Translations under genes and position numbers: made by a program
In this document: positions 57,373 through 64,000 of the stretch, piece after piece
Numbering within the stretch: position 1 is the first letter of the stretch
Layout of the letters: the number at the start of each line of letters is the position of its first letter
Assembly: GCA_008704415.1 (NCBI GenBank)
Contig: VXIS01000034.1
Location: 1 to 64,000, forward strand
DNA length: 64,000 bases
From: Sphaerosporella brunnea
Lineage: Eukaryota; Ascomycota; Pezizomycetes; Pezizales; Pyronemataceae
Direction of reading: 5' to 3'
The notes under the pieces: model-generated
The model's input: only the letters and a program-made list of their open reading frames with translations
What the model was told of the DNA's origin: nothing
Databases searched by the model: none

Positions 57373-58701
57373 AGACAAAACAATCCGATAAACAATGTAA
57401 ATAGCTAAATAGCAGCTCTTTTGCTTCGCCCGCAGGTCTAATCAACAATGTGCTCTACGTTATTATTCTGTCTGCCGCCCTCGATCTCGTCGGCCCCACT
57501 CTCCCAAAGGCGATAGTCCTCCTCGCAGATGTCGTCCCTTCGCTCTTCATGAAGCTAGTCGCGCCGTACTTCATCCACGTTGTCCCCTACCGCATCCGCA
57601 TCCTGATACTCGTCGCCCTGTCTTTCCTTGGGATGCAGCTGGTGGCCTGGCAGGAGAAGCTGCCGATGCGACTGTTCGGTGTCGTGCTGGCTTCTATCTC
57701 ATCAGGCCTGGGAGAACTGTCGTTTTTGGGAATGACGCATTACTACGGCCAGTTCGCGGTGCCGTTCTGGGGGAGTGGAACCGGCGCTGCCGGCCTGCTC
57801 GGTGCGGGTATGTATGTGTGTGCTACTAGCTGGATCGGCATGAGTGTGAAAGCCAGCATCATGACATTTGGATTCTTACCCGCCATCATGCTGGTGGCGT
57901 TTTTTGGCGTTCTGCCGCAAGGTCCGCTGGACGGTAAGAACAAGGGTTACGAGGAGATCGCGGAGAGCGATGTAGACGAACAAGAGGAGTTCGGGGACGC
58001 TGAAGATGGTGGCCTTCTGGCATCCTCTCCGAGCGGACGCGCGTTTGCTGCACGCAATGGAGGCGCACCGAAAGGTGATGCCCTTCACGAGCTCATCGTA
58101 AAACTGAGGAGGACCAGTGGGCTATTCTATCCCTAGTATATAACCCTCGAGCTTCAGTGCTTCGAACAAGGTTTTTCTGATGTTTGTGCACAGTATGCTG
58201 CCACTTCTCATCGTCTACATTGCCGAGTACACCATAAATCAAGGCGTCGCGCCCACGCTCCTCTACCCGCTTGAAGAGATGCCATTCAAAAACTACCGAG
58301 ACGCGTACCCCATGTACGGCACGGTCTACCAAGTCGGCGTTTTCATCTCCCGATCCTCCACTCCTTTCATTCGCGTCCGTCACCTCTATCCTCCCAGCAT
58401 CCTACAAGTCATAAACCTAGTCGTTCTCACGCTGCACGCAATGTTCAACTTCATACCCAATATCTGGATAATCTTTGCGATAGTATTCTGGGAGGGTTTA
58501 CTTGGAGGGTTGGTGTACGTCAATACATTCGCCGAGATCACGGATAGGTTTGATGGCGAGGAGAGGGAGTTTTCCCTGGGAGCTACCACGGTCTCGGATT
58601 CAGCGGGCATCTGCATGGCGGGTTTTGTTGCCTTGGCTTTGGAGCCGTTTTTGTGCGGCTGGCAAGTGGAAAGGGGAAGAGAGTATTGCAGGATGACTTA
58701 G
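57085..58701 (+). CDS. BTN1: Battenin family protein CLN3/Btn1
   Basis: Three exons: 57085-57277, 57436-58135 and 58194-58701, giving 466 residues. Intron 1 (158 nt) is GTGAGC...CGCAG with a poly-A interior; intron 2 (58 nt) is GTATAT...GCACAG. The first ATG in frame ([10 protein letters not shown]) is used. After a 55-residue cytosolic head the protein is almost entirely membrane-spanning. Family signatures include [36 protein letters not shown], a charged cytosolic loop ([18 protein letters not shown]), [19 protein letters not shown], and the C-terminal [23 protein letters not shown]3/Btn1 is a late-endosomal/vacuolar (lysosomal) multi-pass protein needed for vacuolar pH and amino-acid homeostasis. 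The length matches the family, and nothing essential seems to be missing. Confidence 0.95.
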
Positions 58702-59399
58702 ATGCCTGCGGTTGGCGTTTCATGACATGCCCTGTTGTTTGTTTGCTGTAATTACAGCACTTGTCCGGCCGGAGTTCGCGGTTTTATTTGGTATATATTT
58801 GATTTGATGATACATATGCCTTCCAGCGCCTAATAATGCATAGCGTGACTCGCAATTCTAACACGGCCAAGCTCAACGGTGGCGGAAGGAACGTCCGTCT
58901 CGTGCTCTTCACAACGGGCGGCTGCTGATGCCGAGGCGAAAGAAGTGTGGGGGCGGGGGCGGCAATTGCTTTGGCGGTGGTCCGTGCACGACATATCCGG
59001 ATGAGTGATCGATGATGTACTTGCAAAGTTCATGATCAAGGAATCCGAATCTACTCGGTGTGTGGACCGATGATTATATGTCCAACTGCTGACTGGGACA
59101 ACTCCTTGCTTTAGCTTCTTCTTGTTTGTTTTACGCATGCATACGTGCGGTGAGGAGAGAGATTGTTGGATTCATGGCCATGTGGGCTAATTGCTCAGTC
59201 CAGAGAGGGGCGGGGTATCTAGGCAGCTGTTTTGTCCGCGGCACGTCATGCAGAGGATGGATCTGTGGATCTAGTACTGCGGTTCGTGGGTTTTGGCGAG
59301 CCGGTTGAGCGGTTGAGATCTACTAGTAGAAGGGGCTTGTTATGTAGCGTTGCATATCAACGAGATCTTTTTTTTCGTTGTCCTGTCCACTTTCTGCAG
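58702..59399. other. Intergenic
   Basis: 3' flank of CLN3, with no gene seen. The last part (about 59350-59399) is pyrimidine-rich and ends TTTCTGCAG. It is probably intron sequence carried with the ribosomal-protein fragment that follows. Confidence 0.4.
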
Positions 59400-59570
59400 G
59401 TGTCATGCTCAGACTCAAACCCTACGCCAAGGCATTCTCCGAGCAGAAGAAGAAGAAGCTTAGAAGCCAGAAGGTTGAGGGATCCAAGGAGCCGTCCCGG
59501 CTTGACCGAGGCCTTCAAGAAGATCATCAGCGCTGTTTCCTCAAGTGGTGGTGATATGGGGTGGCTTTAG
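59400..59570 (+). pseudogene. 60S ribosomal protein L4, last-exon fragment
   Basis: Directly after a TTTCTGCAG acceptor the sequence reads VMLRLKPYAKAFSEQKKKK, then KVEGSKEPS. After one extra C near 59502 the next frame gives GLTEAFKKIISAVSSSGGDM and a stop at 59570. The family's C-terminal region carries LRLNPYAK and a lysine-rich tail ending in a GL(T/S)-x-AF motif, so this is the final exon of uL4. The upstream roughly 300 residues of the ribosomal protein are absent. It is a truncated genomic duplicate that kept its intron acceptor, so it is not a retrocopy. Confidence 0.75.
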
Positions 59571-60747
59571 TAAATAAAAATTTGCGGTGTTTTTTTTTTT
59601 TTTTTTGCTTTTTTTTTTGTTCTGGGCATGATGGGGATAGTAGGTTCACTTTTTTTTTTCGTTTGCGTCAAAGCGATGTACCTATGCATGTGTGATAGGC
59701 TGTGACTCACCCCGATGTTGTGGATTTGTAGAAAACAACCCCAGTTCCGCTGCCTGCCAGAGATACCTCTCGTTGATTCGTGATGTGATGGAGAAAGATA
59801 GGGCTGGGTGGGTCGGTGTGCACTGCTGCTTTTGGGGGAGCAGCCGCGCCGGTGAAAGCAAGCACGACTGGCTGGCCATGGGTAGTAGATATTCGATTCT
59901 GCAAAGAGAGAGAGAGAGAGCGGCAAGCAGGACGGAAACGTTCCGAGCAGCCGCCTGCATGCATATATATATATACCTCATCCGGGGACCGAGGCAGGGC
60001 GGTGACCGCGGCTTTTGCGGATGGGTGGGGCGGCGGGTGTTGATGTTCGCTCGATACATATGAAGGCAGACTGATCATGACTGGGTTGTGGTTTTTGGAG
60101 GGAGGGGGGGGGGGGTCATGCGACACATTTCTCTCCCTGTTAACTAACGTTGATCTGTGACTCACGCGACCTGTTTCTTTTTTTTCTGGAGAAGTAGATT
60201 AGGTACCTAGATAGGTAGATAGATACCCCCCTCCTTCCAAGCGGGAGAGAGAAACTCAACTGTCGTTTTGCAACGTGGTGGTCGCGTTGGACAGATGCAG
60301 TATGGAAACCAATCGTTGCCGCGCATTGGTGCTCGTGGGGTTGTACGTGTGTGGGTGGGACGGAATAGCATTTGTAGAACGTGCGTAAAAAAAAAAAAAA
60401 AAAAAAAAAAACTTCGTCTCAGCAACTACATGTACCAACACCATAATGAAATTGGCCCTGATGCTCGCAAGGCCTTCCAAAGTGCAACCGCCGCCGCTGT
60501 GATGATGATTTTTGGTGCTTTAATTTTTTTGTCTTGGCATCACGGCTGGGTAAGGGTTAATACGAGCGGCAAGGTGATGGAAATTTTAACAACTGCTTAG
60601 ATATGTGTCCAGAGCAGTCTGGCTACCATAATCCAGACAATTTTGATGTGGTAGTGTTGAGCTTGGCCATTTAGCAGCAGCGTGCGCCTCACCGAACAAC
60701 AAAAACATGAGAAATACCTCTGGTAAGGGCCTGAGAAGCTCTCAAAT
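59571..60747. other. Intergenic
   Basis: Contains T runs at 59590-59619, an AT repeat near 59966-59975, a G-run near 60105-60115 and an A-run at 60387-60410. A frame ending at 60600 has a hydrophobic stretch (AAVMMIFGALIFLSWHHGW) but begins inside a homopolymer, so it is not called. Confidence 0.4.
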
Positions 60748-61769
60748 TCAGGTTGGAAGCTTGGGGTGTGGTTCTATTCTACATGACCTAGTATGGCATG
60801 GCCCCCCCGCGTCTATTACAGCTTGGAGACGAGCAGGCATGCTCTTCATCAAGTCATCCAGCGATGCTCTCCCAAGTAGCCTGTAAAGACGCCTTGAAAC
60901 CACCCGTGGTTGCGATCCTTCCCCAACTCCGTTTCCAGATTCAACCACAGCGCCTCAATGAAATTGAGCTCCAGTCTCTGTGCAGGCCACTCAACAGTAT
61001 CCATCTCATTTAACTCCCACTCCTTGGCCGGGTGGGGGGGGCGCCGTCCTCAACGACCTTAACCCAGCCATACTCCTTGCGGGACTCTTGCCAAAACTGG
61101 GGCTCCACCACGCAGGTTTTCAAGAAAATTTAACTTTCCCGGGAACAAAAACAAGCGGAGTTTGCCACAGAACCCGCCCCAGGCCATCCTCGATTGCCGA
61201 CCTTGTTCAAAAGCCCCACCCCGGATTAAAACTCCTCGTATCACCCACGGGTCGGTGACCAAACCCGGCTGTGGAAAACCAACGATTCGACGGTCCACGG
61301 GATTCTCTTTCGCTCTTTGTGCGTCCGGTGAAAGGTGCGCTTGACACCCAGGCAAAAACTCGAATGAGTTTATTGGCCGGCGGCCTGATATTAAACTTTC
61401 GCCGCCGGGGAAGCCTGTTTGTGATATAGCCCGTTGAGGCTAAAAACGTTGCGAATCATCATCCTCAGAAGTTGCATGGATAGCCAGCCCTTTTCAAACG
61501 CATATCGCTTTCCCACGTAAAACGCCGGATTCGGGCATCGCGAGTGACGAATGTCGATTTAACCGTTTCTTTTCGGCTTTGTCGAAAATCGGTGGGCGGC
61601 CAGGCCCCTTGCGGAGCACGTTAGCGGGTTCCCTTGAGCTGCATGATGACGGAGATTCCGTGGCTTCAGCTTGCTGGGGTTTGCGTTGGTTGCGGGGGTA
61701 CGGATGTGGCAAGGTGTGAGATCCAAAAAATATTTGCTGCCAAACCGCGCCCCAGTACAGGCTTCCCAA
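60748..61769 (-). mobile_element. Dead Tc1/mariner-type transposase
   Basis: The minus strand carries ordered pieces in several frames. The N-terminal helix-turn-helix linker is GPGRPPIFDKAEKKRL (61.6 kb). RRIVGFPQPG and the core strand RMAWGGFCGKL come next (61.2 kb). The second catalytic Asp is in KVVEDGAP (about 61.05 kb), and the third acidic residue in WPAQRLELNFIEALW (60.97 kb). A C-terminal helix, LDDLMKSMPARLQAVIDAGG, follows (60.8 kb). The segment that should carry the first Asp is missing, and stops and shifts interrupt the rest. No terminal inverted repeats were recognised. An old, inactive copy. Confidence 0.85.
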
Positions 61770-62101
61770 GTACCGTTGTGCACGTGCCTGGGCGATTATC
61801 GAAGCGTGTTTACCCCACGCCTTTTATGCTCTCCGAGAGGTGAGAGTGGTCACAGCACCGACACTTGGAATCCCCATTAGCCACAAAAGGAAGCAAGCAA
61901 GCAAACACGTGCATACTTTCAATTCGTGATCATTCAGCGCCGAAGATATCTAACACCTTACATCGTCACCAGCCGAGCAGGCAGGCTGCATTCTATCATC
62001 ACCCATGGTTTTCCGCCCATCATTAAACCCTCTAGTACCTAACCGGGGGAGCATAGAAAAAAAACTAAGAAAGAGCATTAAAGCGTGTGTTATGCAAGAT
62101 T
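61770..62101. other. Intergenic, 3' flank of PHO88
   Basis: No gene seen. Confidence 0.5.
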
Positions 62102-62842
62102 TTACTCCTCCTTGACACCGCCGCGCCCACTCTTCTCAGCCTCCTCGATGCTCTTCTTGTCGCTCTTGGCGTCGCCGCCCTGCATGCCCTGCATGAAGCT
62201 GGCAGCCTTCCACGGCCGCTTGAGGTCGCCGATCGCGGGCTTGCCGAAGAAGTGCACCTGGACGAGCTTGGACTCGAGAGCGCCCTTGACGGGGATGATG
62301 CCTATGCTATTAGCCTGCGGAAAGAGAGAGAGAGGGAGAGAGCTTACTCTGGATCAACAACGGGTTAGTGTACTGGAAGTAGATGTGCATGACACCCATC
62401 ATTCCGACGCCCATGAGCACGCTCTTGAAGGCGGCCTTAAGCTGGGACTCGTCGTACTCAGCGACGGTAGTGGTGACCAACTTCGGTTCCTCGCCGGACA
62501 TGGGAGGCGCAGGCTCGACGTATTTCAGGGTGGTTTGATCTATTTCGCGTCAGCGGGGGGAAGAGCGCTGGCTGGTGGTGGAGATGGGTCGTTGACGCAC
62601 CATTCTTGGATTTGATCTTCTTGCCGACGAAGAGGTACAGCGAGACGATGATTATATTACTGAGAACGTAGAGGGCGCGGATACCGTTCAGCCAGTTTGG
62701 ATCCTCGAAGGGGATTCGCTTGGAGACTTGCATCATCCCCAGGATGATTACTAGGTTTGTGCTGGATCGCGTGTCTCAGTCAGCGCCCCTCCACCAACAT
62801 CTCATCTCATCTCTGGGAGAGGACAAACATTTGCGGGTTCAT
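62102..62842 (-). CDS. PHO88: Pho88/Snd3 family ER membrane protein
   Basis: Four exons: 62842-62829, 62761-62601, 62539-62348 and 62301-62102, giving 188 residues, the usual family length. Introns are 67, 61 and 46 nt. The first exon is only 14 nt (MNPQ plus two bases). A hydrophobic N-terminal segment (ITNLVIILGMMQVSKRI) is followed by a second one (LSNIIIVSLYLFVGKKIKSK). A hydrophilic part comes next (MSGEEPKLVTTTVAEYDES), then a third membrane-like helix with GVGMMGVMHIYFQYTNPLLI. The C-terminal tail is HFFGKPAIGDLKRPWK and a Lys/Glu-rich end. Pho88/Snd3 is an ER membrane component of the SRP-independent (SND) targeting route; it was first described through phosphate uptake. Intron 3 has two possible acceptors (see findings). 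Confidence 0.94.
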
Positions 62843-64000
62843 TTTGGTGATTGTGAGTGGTGGTGATGGTGGTGGGGGTTGATAGTGGTGGTGGTGGTGG
62901 TGGAGAGGGAAGTGTTTGTTCTCGCGGCGATTGTTGGTGGCGGATGTTGCAACAAAAAAGGATCACAGACAGCCTTTGTAGGACGGGGGGTGGAAAGGAC
63001 ACGAAGGCAACAAGCGTGGCTCGAGGTGGTGGCTGAGCAGTGGCTGAAGGAACTTTCTGGAACGAGGCTAGCTTATGTTTGATTAGCTAAGCCCAAAATA
63101 AGGTCTTTCTGAGCGAGTTTGACGGCTTTCAGTGTAACGCGACCGGACATGGCAATATGAGTTTACTAAGCCATTGCTTGCCGTATTTGGCAAGTTTGAG
63201 GGGCGCCAAGTGAACCCGGTCCTGCAGCAAGGGTTCTGGAGTGTTGCGCCAGCAACGGCGTGGGACAATGCCGAAAGCAGTTTAGACTGGATGGGTGCGG
63301 TGACCCGCTCCGGCTGAGAGGGTGACAGCACTTTAGAAGTGCGGTAAAACTAAACTGCTGTCACTTTGCGACGGAGCGCTGGTGGTCAAAGCTCTGATTG
63401 GTGCGCAAGCTTGCGGTGGCCGCACAGGACGGCAGCGATGGGGAGAAAAAAACTTTAGGTTCCGGTGGCTGCAAGCTCCGTCAGCCTGAGCGACCGTGAC
63501 AACATCGCAACACTGCAACACCGCACAGCAAGCATCAACGAGAGAGCGCGCTTCTCGCTTTTCTTGCAACTGAAGAGACTGCACGCAATTTTCGCCGCCT
63601 CCACCATACACGTCAAGTTGCACTGGCCACAACACTGCTTTCCCGCAGCTTTGCTCGTGATTGATTACTGTCGGCAGCATTTGCTGGTGCTCTGCGTAGA
63701 AAAGTAGGTAAATGAACAGCCATGGAAGAAGAAGAAGTTATTATTCACGAGGTAGGGAACCCCCACAACACGAGCAAACGCCAGCCAGCCAGACACCTCC
63801 ACTCCCACCGCACGCGCGCAACGTTCATTGGTCCATCAACCGCCATCATTGTAGGCCAGTCCAGGCCAGCTTCGGCACCCACGCACGGCTCCTGCACCTC
63901 GCCCCCTCGCCCTCGCCCCCCCCCCTCTTCGCACAGCTATAACACCCCCTCAACTCGCCCACCATAACGTCTCCTCTCACCGCCCAAGATAGTATCCCCC
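62843..64000. other. Intergenic, 5' flank of PHO88 and window end
   Basis: A GGTGGT repeat lies at 62868-62904, just upstream of PHO88. Near the end, ATG 63722 starts MEEEEVIIHE followed by GTAGGG, which could be the first exon of a gene running off the window. This cannot be tested here. Confidence 0.35.

Noticed and set aside
60268..60600. Frame with a hydrophobic stretch resembling a small membrane protein
   Set aside because: It enters through an A-run encoding lysines, has no leader or conserved motif, and could not be told from chance.

Overview
The window reads as nuclear DNA of a filamentous ascomycete (Pezizomycotina). Genes are split by short GT..AG introns (mostly 46-97 nt) with CTRAY-like branch points. 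Two very large Zn2Cys6 regulators, a fungal BTB protein, a Gag1-like clamp protein, an Rxt3 subunit and PHO88/SND3 point the same way. Low gene density, many broken gene copies and CENP-B/pogo, Helitron-type and Tc1 sequences fit a transposon-rich genome such as that of a pezizomycete. That placement is an inference; no species can be named from the sequence.

Layout. 0-5 kb holds a frame-broken gene, a 5' fragment of a glucose-6-phosphate isomerase gene and a pogo-like DNA-binding protein that lacks its DDE domain. 6.3-7.7 kb is a BTB gene (minus). 10.2-13.2 kb is a seven-exon Zn2Cys6 regulator (plus), facing a Cdc20/Fizzy-type APC/C activator of the AMA1 class (14.1-16.3 kb, minus). 18.8-26.8 kb is accessory: tRNA-Pro(CGG) with an intron and a truncated second copy, a 1.08-kb element with terminal inverted repeats and a helicase fragment, Glu-rich and Lys-rich small proteins, a collapsed FAD monooxygenase and tRNA-Asn(GTT). 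27.7-32.1 kb is a 1393-residue Zn2Cys6 regulator (minus). 32.1-45.2 kb has only small orphan reading frames. 45.2-51.5 kb carries a Gag1-like clamp protein and the Rpd3L subunit RXT3, both minus. 51.5-56.6 kb has a second inverted-repeat element and a frame-broken AAA-ATPase-like/PD-(D/E)XK gene. 57.1-58.7 kb is CLN3/BTN1 (plus). 59.4-61.8 kb has an RPL4 last-exon fragment and a dead Tc1-like transposase. 62.1-62.8 kb is PHO88/SND3 (minus).

The conserved genes are unrelated housekeeping or regulatory loci (meiotic APC/C activation, histone deacetylation, vacuole/lysosome function, ER protein targeting). They are islands between repeats, and there is no metabolic cluster. Exon boundaries below were set by hand: splice signals had to be present and the reading frame had to stay open across the junction. 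Several broken genes shift frame at or near short homopolymers, so assembly error is a rival to real decay at those loci.
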